A stretch of DNA of 64,000 nucleotides, from positions 626,625 through 690,624 of the forward strand of contig JAJYXM010000016.1 in the NCBI GenBank assembly GCA_021796435.1, in the 5' to 3' direction. The DNA is from a bacterium. Lineage in GTDB: Bacteria > Patescibacteriota > Patescibacteriia > 2-12-FULL-60-25. Shown piece after piece: positions 15,915 to 25,604 of this stretch. Every line of letters begins with the position of its first letter. The first letter of the stretch is position 1. The notes under the pieces are model-generated. The model searched no databases, had not been told where the DNA came from, and was given only the letters and a program-made list of their open reading frames with translations. A program made the position numbers and the translations under genes.

Positions 15915-18248
15915 ATGCCACTTGACTATAACCATGATCATGAGAATGAGATAACTCTTTTTGCAGAGACGAATTTTCGTAATGCGAAAAGGCGTTTCGG
16001 CATCAAGACGGACGATCGGCGGCGCCATATCTACATCATCGGAAAGACCGGCATGGGAAAGACGACGCTCATCGAGAACATGGTGCTTTCCGATATCATG
16101 GCGGGCCATGGCGTATGCTATGTGGATCCGCATGGGGACACGGCAGAGAAGCTGCTCGATTACATACCCTCTAACCGGATAAACGACGTCGTGTATTTCA
16201 ACCCGGGCGACCTGGAATATCCGGTAGGCTTCAATATCCTGGAGACGGTCGACGACGACAAGAAACATCTGGTCGCATCTGGCCTGATGGGCGTGTTCAA
16301 GAAGATCTGGCCAGACGTATGGAGCGCGCGCATGGAATACATCCTGCAGAATTGCGTCAATGCATTGTTGGATTATCCCGGCGCTACTCTTTTGGGCATC
16401 AATCGGCTGTTGGTCGACGCGGAGTACCGCAAGCGCGTCATCTCGAAGATCCGCGACCCGATAGTCAAGACTTTCTGGGTCGCTGAATTTTCTGCTTGGT
16501 CGGAGAAGTATGCCACCGAAGCCATCGCTCCTGTGCAGAACAAGGTGGGGCAGTTCCTTTCCGTCTCTTTGATCCGCAATATCGTATCGCAGGTCAAGTC
16601 GACCATCGATCCGTTGCGCATCATGGATGAAGGGAAGATCCTGATCGTCAACCTGTCTAAAGGTAAGATCGGCGAGGACAACATGCGCCTGTTGGGCGGC
16701 ATGATGATCACCAAGATCCAGATGGCCGCCATGGAGCGCGTGAACACGCCGGAAGCCGAACGTCGCGATTTCTATCTGTACGTCGACGAGTTCCAGAACT
16801 TCGCCAATGAATCGTTCGCCAGCATCCTTTCGGAAGCCCGTAAATATCGTCTGAATCTGGTGGTCGCCCATCAGTACATCAAACAGCTGGACGAAAAAGT
16901 GGCTTGGGCCGTATTCGGCAACGTGGGCACCATCATCTCTTTCCGCGTGGGTGCAGACGATGCCATGTTCATGGAGAATGAGTTTACCCCGACCTACACA
17001 CCTGAAGATCTGGTGAACCTTGCGAAATTCGAGATCTATCTGAAACTCATGGTGGACGGCGCCGCTACCCCGCCTTTTTCGGCGACCACGCTGCCTCCCA
17101 TCGCACAGCGCACAAATAACGAACAGAAGGTCATCGCAGTTTCGCGCGAAAGGTACGCTGCGGTGCGCAGCCTGATCGAAGAGAAAGTCCTGCGCTGGAG
17201 CGGTATGGAGTTGTCGATGGCCAACAAGTTGGAATATCCAGCCATCAAGACTCCAGAAGAACTGGAAGAGGCAGGTGAGGTGAGCGAGAAGAGCCAAGCG
17301 GATCAGGCTCTCGAGGAGTTGGAAGGCGTGTCGGATAATGAGGAATATCTGAAGATCTCCGACGAGCGCATGGCCTCCATGGTCAAACCGCAGCAGGGAA
17401 AGAAGAAAGATAAGCCGATGTTCAGCCATACCTGCACGCGTTGCGGCAAAGTCTGGGACATGCCGATACAGTTGGATCCGTCCAGGCCTATCTATTGCGC
17501 AGAATGCTTACCCATAGTCAGGGAAGAGCGAAAGACCAAGCAAGTGGTGCAGAAGAGCGCATTCCGCGGTCCGCGACCCGGTTCTGAGCTTCAGGCTCTT
17601 TTGGTCGAAGATGTCGCTCCTGCAGCGCCGGCTGAATCGAAGTTGGTCGATACGTTCAAGCGTATCGAAGGCGCTCCGCAGCAGCGTGCTCCGCAAACGC
17701 GTCCGTCAGAGCAGAACAGACCAAGGATCTCCGGCGAGGTGAAATCCTTCCCTCAGCCTAAGGGCACGATCAGGATCGTCGAAGGCGGAGAAGAAGACGA
17801 AAGCGGACTCATGAAACAGCTGCTCCAAGGAAAGACGGGCAAGGTTGAGACGAATAAGGACAAACTTACGAGTGAAGAGCCAGCAGCACCAGCCGCTCGC
17901 CCAGAGCCCATGCCACCCGATCTACAACATAAAAAGAAGCGTAGGAAGCATAGGACGGAAGACGGTCCGGGTAGGGTGCATCCCAATCCGTCCGAGCAGA
18001 AAGCGGAATTGCCGGAATCCATCATGACTCAACCTTCAGCGACGGTCTTCAAACGCACGGTCTCATCGGTCAATGGCGCGCAACAGCCGCGACAAGAGGA
18101 AGCGGAGCCGGATTACTCCAGGGCATTCGAGGTAGAGGTGTCTCGTCAGATGAACGTAGGTCCGTTAGACAAGCGTTTGGCTCATGGCAAGATCCCTGGG
18201 GCTTCAGGGCAGACTAGGCAATCTGACGACTCGGATCTGGAGTTATGA
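15915..18248 (+). CDS. VirD4/TraG-like type IV secretion coupling ATPase
   Basis: A hexameric P-loop ATPase of the VirD4/HerA class. Walker A is IGKTGMGKTTLIENM (about 43-56) and Walker B is FYLYVDEFQNFANESF (about 285-300), followed by ARKYRLNLVVAHQYIKQL as the sensor region. A zinc ribbon, CTRCGKVW and CAECL, lies at about 507-530. After that comes a low-complexity, proline- and charge-rich tail of some 250 residues. Family members move DNA or protein across membranes or resolve DNA. No relaxase or channel genes lie nearby, so the substrate is open. The ATG at 15915 is preferred; a GTG at 15849 that overlaps the previous stop is an alternative. Confidence 0.85.
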   Translation: MPLDYNHDHENEITLFAETNFRNAKRRFGIKTDDRRRHIYIIGKTGMGKTTLIENMVLSDIMAGHGVCYVDPHGDTAEKLLDYIPSNRINDVVYFNPGDLEYPVGFNILETVDDDKKHLVASGLMGVFKKIWPDVWSARMEYILQNCVNALLDYPGATLLGINRLLVDAEYRKRVISKIRDPIVKTFWVAEFSAWSEKYATEAIAPVQNKVGQFLSVSLIRNIVSQVKSTIDPLRIMDEGKILIVNLSKGKIGEDNMRLLGGMMITKIQMAAMERVNTPEAERRDFYLYVDEFQNFANESFASILSEARKYRLNLVVAHQYIKQLDEKVAWAVFGNVGTIISFRVGADDAMFMENEFTPTYTPEDLVNLAKFEIYLKLMVDGAATPPFSATTLPPIAQRTNNEQKVIAVSRERYAAVRSLIEEKVLRWSGMELSMANKLEYPAIKTPEELEEAGEVSEKSQADQALEELEGVSDNEEYLKISDERMASMVKPQQGKKKDKPMFSHTCTRCGKVWDMPIQLDPSRPIYCAECLPIVREERKTKQVVQKSAFRGPRPGSELQALLVEDVAPAAPAESKLVDTFKRIEGAPQQRAPQTRPSEQNRPRISGEVKSFPQPKGTIRIVEGGEEDESGLMKQLLQGKTGKVETNKDKLTSEEPAAPAARPEPMPPDLQHKKKRRKHRTEDGPGRVHPNPSEQKAELPESIMTQPSATVFKRTVSSVNGAQQPRQEEAEPDYSRAFEVEVSRQMNVGPLDKRLAHGKIPGASGQTRQSDDSDLEL

Positions 18249-18285
18249 TCGTTTGAGGCCGTACGGACGGCGAATTCAAAAAAAT

Positions 18286-18960
18286 ATGGCAGAAAAAATA
18301 AGTTTCAACACGGATGACGGCGTAAAGATAGTCGGCGACTGGCAGTCGGCGCCTACTATCTTAGGGGCTTTAGCTTTGTTCCATATGATGCCCGAGACCC
18401 GGATGTCGTGGATGCCGGTGCAACGGTCTTGCGCCAAATTCAATCTTGCAAGTCTGGCGATAGATATGCGCGGTCATGGCGACAGCAAAGAGACGACAGA
18501 TGATACGACGATCGACTATCACACTTTTACGGATGAGGAGCATCAGTCTACCTATGCCGACGTGATGGCTGCGGTGGGTTGGATCAAGAAACGCGGCATA
18601 GACAAACGCAGGATCGTCCTAGGTGGCGCGTCGTATGGTGCGAATTTGGCGTTGCAATTCTTGGCCAGCGATCCTTTGTTGCCCGGAGCTGTGCTGCTTT
18701 CGCCGAGTCTGGATTATCACGGTATCGAAACCGAAGAATCCATGAGGGATCTGACCTATAACCAGTCGGTGTTCATAGCCGCTTCCCAGGAAGACAAGAA
18801 TTCATTCGCCGACAGCAAGAGACTGTTCGATCTGGCGCCCTGCCAAAACAAGATTTTCGTGCCTTACAAAGGCGCGGGACACGGAACGTCGATGTTCGCT
18901 TATGATCGTGAGCTTCCGGAAAAAATCGTCGCGTGGGCAGCTTCATTGATCAATGAGTAG
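18286..18960 (+). CDS. Alpha/beta hydrolase, dienelactone hydrolase-like
   Basis: A 224-residue alpha/beta hydrolase. The nucleophile elbow is GGASYGANLAL (serine near residue 114), the acid is probably the aspartate in AASQEDKNS, and the histidine is in GAGHGTSMF. IDMRGHGDSKE is the typical strand after the oxyanion loop. The substrate is unknown; serine esterase or peptidase activity is expected from the family. It starts at an ATG after an A-rich stretch, 37 bases after the ATPase gene, and has no signal peptide. Confidence 0.82.
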   Translation: MAEKISFNTDDGVKIVGDWQSAPTILGALALFHMMPETRMSWMPVQRSCAKFNLASLAIDMRGHGDSKETTDDTTIDYHTFTDEEHQSTYADVMAAVGWIKKRGIDKRRIVLGGASYGANLALQFLASDPLLPGAVLLSPSLDYHGIETEESMRDLTYNQSVFIAASQEDKNSFADSKRLFDLAPCQNKIFVPYKGAGHGTSMFAYDRELPEKIVAWAASLINE

Positions 18961-19000
18961 GATCGTCGATGTCTAACGGAAAGAGCCATAAGTTGACCTG

Positions 19001-19960
19001 ATGGGATTTTTACGCGAAAATCAAGGCATGAAAGTACAGCGAGCTGTCAGATGGCGATCAACGGCGATTCTTTGTGGATTGATTTTTTGTGCTGCGGGCT
19101 TGTTTTATCCGGACCAACGAGCTCAAGCGGCGATCACACCGGCATTAAAGACCAACGCAGCGATGTATTCGCGCGCCGACGGGGAATTCGTCTCCGCGAT
19201 CGTCTTGGACTCGGCAAGCGGAAAAGTCCTGTACTCTTACCAGGCGGAAAAGAAGTGGCCGCCGGCCAGCATAACCAAGCTGATGTCGGCGTTGGTCACG
19301 CTGGATCATCATCAGGCATGGGATAAGCTAGTTGCCGTCTCCGCCCAGGACGAGGTCGGCGGCGCTAGGTTGAACGTAAAGCCCGGGACCAAAGTCAAGG
19401 TCAGGGATCTGTTCTACTCCAGTCTGGTAGGCAGCGCGAACAACACGACGATGACGTTGGCTCGCTTGAGCGGTTTGGGCATGACCGGTTTCGTCAAACA
19501 GATGAACCAGAAGGCGAAGGAACTCAAGATGACGGATACGGTATTCACCGAACCGACGGGCATCATGGAGACGAATCTGACTACGGCTTCCGATCTGGCC
19601 AAGCTGGCCGAAGCCGCTTTCTCGCAGTATACGATCCGCCGCGCAGCTTCGACCATGAGCTATCGCTTTTATGAGCAACCGAAATGGCTGTTGCATACTT
19701 TGACCAACACGAATCATCTCCTGACGCGCGATCCGGATATCTATGTCATCGGCGGAAAGACCGGTTACATCGACGAAGCGATGTATAATTTGGCGGTGAA
19801 GGTTAAGCTGATGAAGAAGACTGTCCCCGTCTTGACCATCGTAGTCATGGGTGCGCCCACCAAAGAGGCTTCATTCGCTTCGACCAAAGCCCTTGCTTTA
19901 TGGGCCTGGAATGCTTATGATTGGTCGCCCTCTGCAGCCAGGATCTCTTTGGCTCGTTAG
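19001..19960 (+). CDS. D-alanyl-D-alanine carboxypeptidase (S11 family)
   Basis: A secreted penicillin-binding protein that trims the terminal D-alanine of peptidoglycan stem peptides. A signal peptide runs to about residue 44, ending in RAQA. The active-site triad of motifs is PASITK (SxxK, near 88), GSANN (SxN, near 144) and GGKTGYI (KTG, near 252). The C-terminal beta domain of the large DacA type is missing, so it is a catalytic-domain form. The ATG at 19028, giving a shorter signal peptide, is an alternative start. Confidence 0.92.
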   Translation: MGFLRENQGMKVQRAVRWRSTAILCGLIFCAAGLFYPDQRAQAAITPALKTNAAMYSRADGEFVSAIVLDSASGKVLYSYQAEKKWPPASITKLMSALVTLDHHQAWDKLVAVSAQDEVGGARLNVKPGTKVKVRDLFYSSLVGSANNTTMTLARLSGLGMTGFVKQMNQKAKELKMTDTVFTEPTGIMETNLTTASDLAKLAEAAFSQYTIRRAASTMSYRFYEQPKWLLHTLTNTNHLLTRDPDIYVIGGKTGYIDEAMYNLAVKVKLMKKTVPVLTIVVMGAPTKEASFASTKALALWAWNAYDWSPSAARISLAR

Positions 19961-19975
19961 TAGGCGGCAATAAGC

Positions 19976-20998
19976 ATGAAAAACAAAGAATTCGCCAGCT
20001 GGTTAAAGGAACGCAAGGAACCCGGTTACCGTCTCGGGCAGTTTAAGCGTGCGTTTTATCAGGATCTGGTGCTCGGATGGGACCAACTGACCACTTATCC
20101 TAAAGTCTTACGCGAAGCCGCCGCCGATCGGTTCGCGTGGGATGAACTTGAGGTGGCGGACGAAAAGACCGATCCTGCGGACGGGACGTATAAAGTCCTC
20201 TTCGCCTGCAGGGACGGCAGCAAGATAGAATCGGTCCTGATGCGGCATGAGACCGGCAGGAATACGGTCTGCGTCTCGTGCCAAGTCGGTTGTCCGATGG
20301 GTTGTGCGTTTTGTGCGACGGGCAAGTTGGGTCTGAAGCGCAATCTGACGGCTGATGAGATCGTCGAACAGGTGATCCATATGGCGCGGATCCTGAAGAA
20401 GGAGGATGCGCATGTGACGAATGTCGTGTATATGGGCATGGGTGAGCCGTTCAACAATTATGATGCCGTGATGGAGTCCATCAGGGCGTTGAACGATCCG
20501 GACGGTTTCGGTCTAGGCGCGAGGCATATGACGGTTTCCACCTGCGGGATAGTGCCTGGCATATCGAAGTTCGCGGATGAGGATCTTCAGGTGAATCTGG
20601 CGATCTCGTTACACGCGCCGACGGATGCTATCCGCAACAAGATCATGCCAGTCAACAAAGCTTATCCTTTGGAGAAACTGATGGCTGCGGTCGGGGAGTA
20701 TACGGTAAAGACCAACCGTAAAGTGCTGTTCGAATACCTGATGCTCGAAGGCGTCAACGATTCATTGGATTGCGCGGAGGATTTGGCTGATCTGATGGAG
20801 CAGAACAAGCGCTTGTATCAAGTGAATCTGATAAAATACCATAGCACCGGCGGTTATGAGGCGTCGGATCAGCAGACGCGTCAGGAGTTCATGGATTTGT
20901 TGAAACGTCGCGGCATAAAAGTCACTTTCCGCGTCTCGTTCGGGGAAGAGATAGATGCGGCCTGCGGACAGCTGGCGGCGAAGGGAAAGACGGTCTAG
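19976..20998 (+). CDS. rlmN: 23S rRNA (adenine-C2)-methyltransferase RlmN
   Basis: A radical SAM enzyme that methylates A2503 of 23S rRNA and A37 of some tRNAs. The iron-sulfur cluster cysteines are C106, C110 and C113 in GCPMGCAFCATG. GMGEPFNNYD is the SAM-binding GEP motif. The second catalytic cysteine is in AACGQLA near the C-terminus. The 340 residues match the family. It lies 15 bases after the carboxypeptidase and 10 bases before mnmA. Confidence 0.96.
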   Translation: MKNKEFASWLKERKEPGYRLGQFKRAFYQDLVLGWDQLTTYPKVLREAAADRFAWDELEVADEKTDPADGTYKVLFACRDGSKIESVLMRHETGRNTVCVSCQVGCPMGCAFCATGKLGLKRNLTADEIVEQVIHMARILKKEDAHVTNVVYMGMGEPFNNYDAVMESIRALNDPDGFGLGARHMTVSTCGIVPGISKFADEDLQVNLAISLHAPTDAIRNKIMPVNKAYPLEKLMAAVGEYTVKTNRKVLFEYLMLEGVNDSLDCAEDLADLMEQNKRLYQVNLIKYHSTGGYEASDQQTRQEFMDLLKRRGIKVTFRVSFGEEIDAACGQLAAKGKTV

Positions 20999-21008
20999 GG
21001 CTAAAGAA

Positions 21009-22100
21009 ATGGGCAGCAAGAAGAAAAAAATACTTGTCGGCATGTCGGGTGGCGTAGATTCAAGCGTAGCCGCGGCTTTGTTGTTGAAGCATGGTCATGA
21101 AGTGATAGGAGGCTTCATCAAGAATTGGAGCGACTCGAAGGATCTGGCTACAGGCGAATGCGCGTGGAAAAGCGAAAGGCGTGATGCGATCCGCGTCGCA
21201 GCCAAACTCGGGATTCCGCTCATGACATTCGATTTCGAGAAGCAATATCGTCAGAAGGTCGTAGACGAGATATTCCGCGGATATGCGGCGGGCATCACCC
21301 CAAACCCTGACGTCTTATGCAACCAATACATCAAGTTCGGGTTGTTCCTCGATGCGGCGGATGAAGTGGGTGCTGATTCCATCGCGACTGGTCATTATGC
21401 AAGGGTCAAAAGGGATAAGGACGGTCAGGCGCATCTATATCGCGGCCTAGACCAAGACAAGGACCAGTCGTATTTCCTGTATCGAATCGCGCAACGAGCT
21501 TTGCGCAAGACTTTTTTTCCTGTCGGTGACCTGAAGAAACAAGCAGTCAGGTCTTTGGCTAAGCGGTTCAGGTTGCCGGTCTTCGATAAGCCTGATAGCC
21601 AGGGCATCTGCTTCATCGGCAAGTTGGACATGGTCGAATTCTTGCGCAAGAAGATACCCTCAAAGCCTGGGGATATCGAAGACGAAAACGGCAAGGTGTT
21701 AGGACGGCATTCCGGGCTTGATGCATATACGATAGGTCAGCGCCAGAGGATTTTGGTTTCCAGCGGCGGTCAGGCATGGTATGTTGCACGCAAGGATGTA
21801 GATAGGAATGCATTGGTGGTCGTGGCCGGAGCGGAACATCCTTTGCTCTATTCCAAGTCAGCGGAGGTGGCTGATATGGCTTGGATAGCGGGTAAGAAAC
21901 CGACCGATCCAACCTTGGATTGTCGAGCACAGATACGTTATCGACAGGACGCGGTCAAAGCCGTCCTATCCAAGGGTGCGAAAAGCGGTCGGTACAGGAT
22001 CGATTTTAGGCAGCCGGTAAAGGCGGTTTCGCCGGGTCAATCGGCTGTAATCTATAAACGACAGGAATGCCTCGGTGGAGGCGTAATAATCGGTACATGA
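21009..22100 (+). CDS. mnmA: tRNA-specific 2-thiouridylase MnmA
   Basis: Thiolates U34 of Lys, Glu and Gln tRNAs. The N-terminal PP-loop is GMSGGVDSSVAA (residues 12-23). The first catalytic cysteine is in NPDVLCNQYIKF and the second in DSQGICFIGK. HSGLDAYTIGQR follows, and the C-terminal beta domain is present. The 363-residue length is normal. The ATG at 21009 removes an extension that would overlap rlmN. The stop overlaps the next start by four bases. Confidence 0.96.
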   Translation: MGSKKKKILVGMSGGVDSSVAAALLLKHGHEVIGGFIKNWSDSKDLATGECAWKSERRDAIRVAAKLGIPLMTFDFEKQYRQKVVDEIFRGYAAGITPNPDVLCNQYIKFGLFLDAADEVGADSIATGHYARVKRDKDGQAHLYRGLDQDKDQSYFLYRIAQRALRKTFFPVGDLKKQAVRSLAKRFRLPVFDKPDSQGICFIGKLDMVEFLRKKIPSKPGDIEDENGKVLGRHSGLDAYTIGQRQRILVSSGGQAWYVARKDVDRNALVVVAGAEHPLLYSKSAEVADMAWIAGKKPTDPTLDCRAQIRYRQDAVKAVLSKGAKSGRYRIDFRQPVKAVSPGQSAVIYKRQECLGGGVIIGT

Positions 22101-22933
22101 GAGCTGATATGCCTGAAGCAAAAGATGAAGGTCGTTTGAGCTATACGAAGCGCGCAGAATGGATTTCCTTGGTATATCTCGTGATTTTCGTGCTTGCGGT
22201 CATGGCGCCTTCGATCGTGCGCGGAGATTTCCTCGGCATACCCGAAGCGCAAGTCGAAGAGATACTCATATTCATCTTCGGTCTGGTCGGTTTGGTGACT
22301 TTTTCGCTGTACGAGAGGGTCATGGAGAAGCGTCTCAAAGAACGGGATGAAGCCCAAGATACGGCGAAACGCGCTTTGAACGAGTTAGTTGATTCATATA
22401 AATACATCGGTTCGATCAACCGGCACATAGAGCTGCTGCAGAAACTGGTCAACCAGACCTCGTTGTCGCTGGTCGAAAGGAATGCCTACGGTAAGGATAT
22501 CCTGCAATCGATGATAGCCAGCGCTGTCTCGACGGTGGATGCGGAAAGCGCTTTCATCCGCGTCGTGGAACTGGACAAGCTGCGGACGGATTATGAGATA
22601 TTCCATAAGACAGCGGAACCGAACCTGAAGGTAGCGAACAAGGAATTACGCAATCTGCATCAGTACAACGCTTCACACGCTTTCGTGGCGACGGAGGACG
22701 GTAAGGAAGTCCTGGTCGTGCCATCGGACAGGAAACAGACGGGGAGCAAGGCTTATCTGCTCATGAAGGTGGACCCGGCTAAAATCACCGAAATAGACAT
22801 TTCTTTGCTCAAAGTCTTCGTGAACCAGGCGGAACTCGTTTATCATCAATTACTGCGTAAGAAAGACGGTAATGGTACGGCGTTGGAGCACGTGGATGAT
22901 GTCTCCAAAATGGCGGTCGGGGAGGTGGGTTGA
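22097..22933 (+). CDS. Membrane-anchored protein with coiled coil and GAF-like domain
   Basis: I do not recognise a named family. Two membrane helices (about 20-40 and 54-71) are followed by a charged coiled coil (EKRLKERDEAQDTAKRAL). A region of about 150 residues with alternating strands and helices resembles a GAF-type sensor domain; the resemblance is weak and based on pattern alone. The four-base overlap with mnmA implies co-translation. There is no effector domain. Confidence 0.6.
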   Translation: MRADMPEAKDEGRLSYTKRAEWISLVYLVIFVLAVMAPSIVRGDFLGIPEAQVEEILIFIFGLVGLVTFSLYERVMEKRLKERDEAQDTAKRALNELVDSYKYIGSINRHIELLQKLVNQTSLSLVERNAYGKDILQSMIASAVSTVDAESAFIRVVELDKLRTDYEIFHKTAEPNLKVANKELRNLHQYNASHAFVATEDGKEVLVVPSDRKQTGSKAYLLMKVDPAKITEIDISLLKVFVNQAELVYHQLLRKKDGNGTALEHVDDVSKMAVGEVG

Positions 22934-23011
22934 AGCGAAGATGGTCCGCAGTCCGATCGATGAATGGGACTGTACGAACTTTGAAGTACAGGGTACGATT
23001 ATCCCCTGAAT

Positions 23012-24877
23012 ATGACATTATCCGAATTACGCCAGAAATATCTGGATTTTTTCAAAAGCAAGGGACATGAGATCATTCCCTCTGCTTCGCTGATACCCGA
23101 AAACGATCCCTCGACTCTATTCACCGGTTCAGGCATGCAACCTATGGTCCCGTATCTGTTGGGGGAAGCGCATCCTTTGGGCACCCGGTTAACAGATAGC
23201 CAGAAGTGTTTCAGGGCGCAGGATATCGACGAAGTCGGTGATAATCGGCATACGACTTTTTTCGAGATGTTGGGTAATTGGTCGCTGGGAGACTATTTCA
23301 AACGCGAACAGATAGCCTGGATGTATGAATTCCTGACGCACGAGATAGGCCTGGATCCCAAGAGATTGTACGTGACAGTATTCCGCGGGAGCGAAAAATG
23401 GGGCGTGCCCAGAGATGAGGAAACCGTGGGGGTCTGGCAGGCGCAATTCGCCATGCACGGCGTAGTCGCCGAAGCCGTGGATTTCCCTGAGGAGCGCGGC
23501 ATGCAAGGTGGCCGTATTTTCTATTACGACGAAAAGAAGAATTGGTGGTCCAGATCCGGAGTGCCGGAGAATATGCCGGAAGGCGAACCAGGAGGTCCGG
23601 ACTCAGAGATGTTCTGGGATTTCGGAGAGGAGCTGAAGCTGCATGAAGCTTCAGAGTGGTCCGATAAGCCGTGCCACGTGAACTGCGATTGCGGACGTTT
23701 TGTGGAGATAGGCAACAATGTGTTCATGGAATACATCAAGACCGGCGATGGATTCGAGAAACTGGCGAAACAGAACGTCGATTTCGGTGGTGGATTGGAA
23801 CGCTGCTTGGCGGCACAGATAGATGACCCCGATATCTACCGGACGAACGTGTTGGCTACGATCATCTCCGGTCTAGAAGGCATATCAGGAAAAAAATACG
23901 GAGAATCCGCTGAGATCACGCGGTCTTTCCGCATCATCGCTGACCACATCCGCGCAGCGACCTTCATCATCGGCGATCCAAGAGGCGTGATTCCGTCAAA
24001 CGTAGGCCAGGGCTATGTCGTGAGGCGCTTATTGAGGCGTGCGGTGCGTGAAGGCAGACGCTTGGGCATCATAGAGCCGTTCTTGGCGCATATCTCTTCG
24101 GTCGTGATCGGCTTATACGGCGAGCACTATGTAGAATTGGAGACGAATCGGCAAAGGATAATCGATGAGATCTCGAAAGAGGAGGATAAATTCGCCAAGA
24201 CGATAGAGAAGGGCCTGAAGGAATTCGAGCGGATGTCGCGTGACCACGTGATTTCCGGCGCCGAGGCATTCATCCTGTTCTCGACGTACGGTTTCCCTCT
24301 TGAATTGACGCAGGAACTCGTGCAGGAAGCCGGGGCGGAGTTGGATATCGTGGCTTTCCAGGATGAATTCAAGAAACATCAAGAACTTTCGCGGACTGCA
24401 TCGGCGGGTGCTTTTAAGGGCGGTCTGCAGGACCATACGGTCGAGACGACGAGGTTGCATACGGCGACGCACCTGCTGCAACAGGCCTTGCGGCGAGTCT
24501 TGGGTGATCATGTGGCGCAGAAAGGCAGCAACATCACCGGAGAGAGATTACGCTTCGATTTTTCGCATGGCCAAAAGATGACACCGGAAGAGATAAAGAA
24601 GGTCGAAGATATCGTGAATGACGTCATCAAGCGTGATTTGCCGGTGACGCGGGAAGAGATGACGGTGGATCAGGCTAAGGCGTCTGGAGCCATCGGCCTT
24701 TTCGAACAGAAATACGGAGACAAGGTGAGTGTCTATACGGTAGGTGATTTCTCCAAGGAGATATGCGGCGGACCGCACGTGACCCATACGGGAGAGCTGG
24801 GGCATTTCAAGATACTCAAGGAAGAAGCCGTTTCGGCTGGCGTCAGGAGGATCAAGGCGGCGGTAGACGGAAATTAG
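23012..24877 (+). CDS. alaS: Alanyl-tRNA synthetase, C-terminally truncated form
   Basis: Charges tRNA-Ala. The class II catalytic core is clear (FTGSGMQPMVPYL, HTTFFEMLGNWS, GGGLERC). The editing domain has HTATH (483-487) and CGGPH (584-588), which bind the zinc that clears mischarged Ser- and Gly-tRNA. The protein ends at residue 621 just after the editing domain; the C-Ala domain present in the roughly 870-residue bacterial form is absent. No frameshift is apparent and the next gene starts 12 bases later, so the short form is probably native. A CTGTAC/GTACAG inverted repeat lies about 20-40 bases upstream of the start. Confidence 0.95.
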   Translation: MTLSELRQKYLDFFKSKGHEIIPSASLIPENDPSTLFTGSGMQPMVPYLLGEAHPLGTRLTDSQKCFRAQDIDEVGDNRHTTFFEMLGNWSLGDYFKREQIAWMYEFLTHEIGLDPKRLYVTVFRGSEKWGVPRDEETVGVWQAQFAMHGVVAEAVDFPEERGMQGGRIFYYDEKKNWWSRSGVPENMPEGEPGGPDSEMFWDFGEELKLHEASEWSDKPCHVNCDCGRFVEIGNNVFMEYIKTGDGFEKLAKQNVDFGGGLERCLAAQIDDPDIYRTNVLATIISGLEGISGKKYGESAEITRSFRIIADHIRAATFIIGDPRGVIPSNVGQGYVVRRLLRRAVREGRRLGIIEPFLAHISSVVIGLYGEHYVELETNRQRIIDEISKEEDKFAKTIEKGLKEFERMSRDHVISGAEAFILFSTYGFPLELTQELVQEAGAELDIVAFQDEFKKHQELSRTASAGAFKGGLQDHTVETTRLHTATHLLQQALRRVLGDHVAQKGSNITGERLRFDFSHGQKMTPEEIKKVEDIVNDVIKRDLPVTREEMTVDQAKASGAIGLFEQKYGDKVSVYTVGDFSKEICGGPHVTHTGELGHFKILKEEAVSAGVRRIKAAVDGN

Positions 24878-24888
24878 CACTTAGATCT

Positions 24889-25224
24889 GTGGAGATAGAA
24901 GAATTCCAAAAGTTCGTGACCGAATTCAAGACCGCGCGCGGGTGGCATAAACATCATGAGCCTAAGGATTTGTTGTTGGGCTTGGTCGAGGAGATAGGGG
25001 AGTTCAGGAACTTGATCAAGTGGGAGCAGGATGCGGCCGTGATCAAGCGGATAGTCACGGACAAGACCGATAAGAAGACGCGCGATGAAGTGGTGAACTT
25101 TTTCGGTGATGCTTTGTGGCTGGTCTCGTCTTTGGCTGAATACTGCGAGGTGGATTTGAGGGAAGCGATGGATTTATTGAAGACCGAATTCGAGGTCAGG
25201 TTTCCGGTGGAAGGGGGAAAATAA
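24889..25224 (+). CDS. MazG-type nucleotide pyrophosphohydrolase
   Basis: A 111-residue all-alpha NTP pyrophosphohydrolase. The metal site shows as [10 protein letters not shown] and, about 50 residues later, [14 protein letters not shown], giving the EExxE...ExxxxxxD pattern of MazG and RS21-C6 proteins. Family members remove damaged or non-canonical nucleotides. I chose the GTG at 24889 because longer starts run into alaS and add an unrelated arginine-rich tail. Confidence 0.8.
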   Translation: MEIEEFQKFVTEFKTARGWHKHHEPKDLLLGLVEEIGEFRNLIKWEQDAAVIKRIVTDKTDKKTRDEVVNFFGDALWLVSSLAEYCEVDLREAMDLLKTEFEVRFPVEGGK

Positions 25225-25234
25225 GCCGCTTCTC

Positions 25235-25263
25235 TTGTCCTTATAGTCATTCTTTGCTACTAT
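25235..25263 (+). promoter_or_regulatory. Promoter of the infA-ribosomal protein operon
   Basis: TTGTCC (25235-25240), exactly 17 bases, then TACTAT (25258-25263). It is followed by an untranslated leader of about 55 bases before infA, longer than most leaders in this window. The leader contains AACGTTG and CCAACGT, which could form a small hairpin. Confidence 0.6.
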
Positions 25264-25325
25264 CTCAACGTTGTTTCCAACGTTTATCACAATTATTCGC
25301 ATCAAAAACGCGACAAATTTTAATT

Positions 25326-25553
25326 ATGGCAGCCAGTAAAACCGGTAAGGATTTTATCGTAGTCAAGGGTGTCATCGAGGAGGCTTTGCCTTCGGCGATG
25401 TTCAGGGTAAAGCTCGATAATGGGCACTCGATTTTGTGTCATTTAGCAGGAAAATTGAGGATGTATCGCATCCGTCTGACCCCGGGTGACGAGGTGCAGG
25501 TAGAGATAACCCCCTACGATTTGACAAAAGGCAGAATAACATATAGATTATAG
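25326..25553 (+). CDS. infA: Translation initiation factor IF-1
   Basis: A 75-residue OB-fold protein that binds the ribosomal A site during initiation. The conserved [37 protein letters not shown] and [12 protein letters not shown] stretches are present. The ATG at 25326 gives the standard length. It heads the operon infA-rpmJ-rpsM-rpsK-rpsD-rpoA-rplQ-rplM-rpsI. Confidence 0.95.
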   Translation: MAASKTGKDFIVVKGVIEEALPSAMFRVKLDNGHSILCHLAGKLRMYRIRLTPGDEVQVEITPYDLTKGRITYRL

Positions 25554-25604
25554 CCCACTTGACAGCTCTTAGCGTATTAGTTCATGGCTTAATTTACGAC
25601 TCTT

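Noticed and set aside
15792-17429. 545-codon minus-strand frame opposite the VirD4-like ATPase
   Set aside because: It is a shadow of a gene with clear Walker motifs; its composition is typical of antisense translation.
24763-24888. N-terminal extension of the MazG-type gene into alaS
   Set aside because: The extension is an out-of-frame reading of the alaS end; MazG homology begins at the GTG at 24889.
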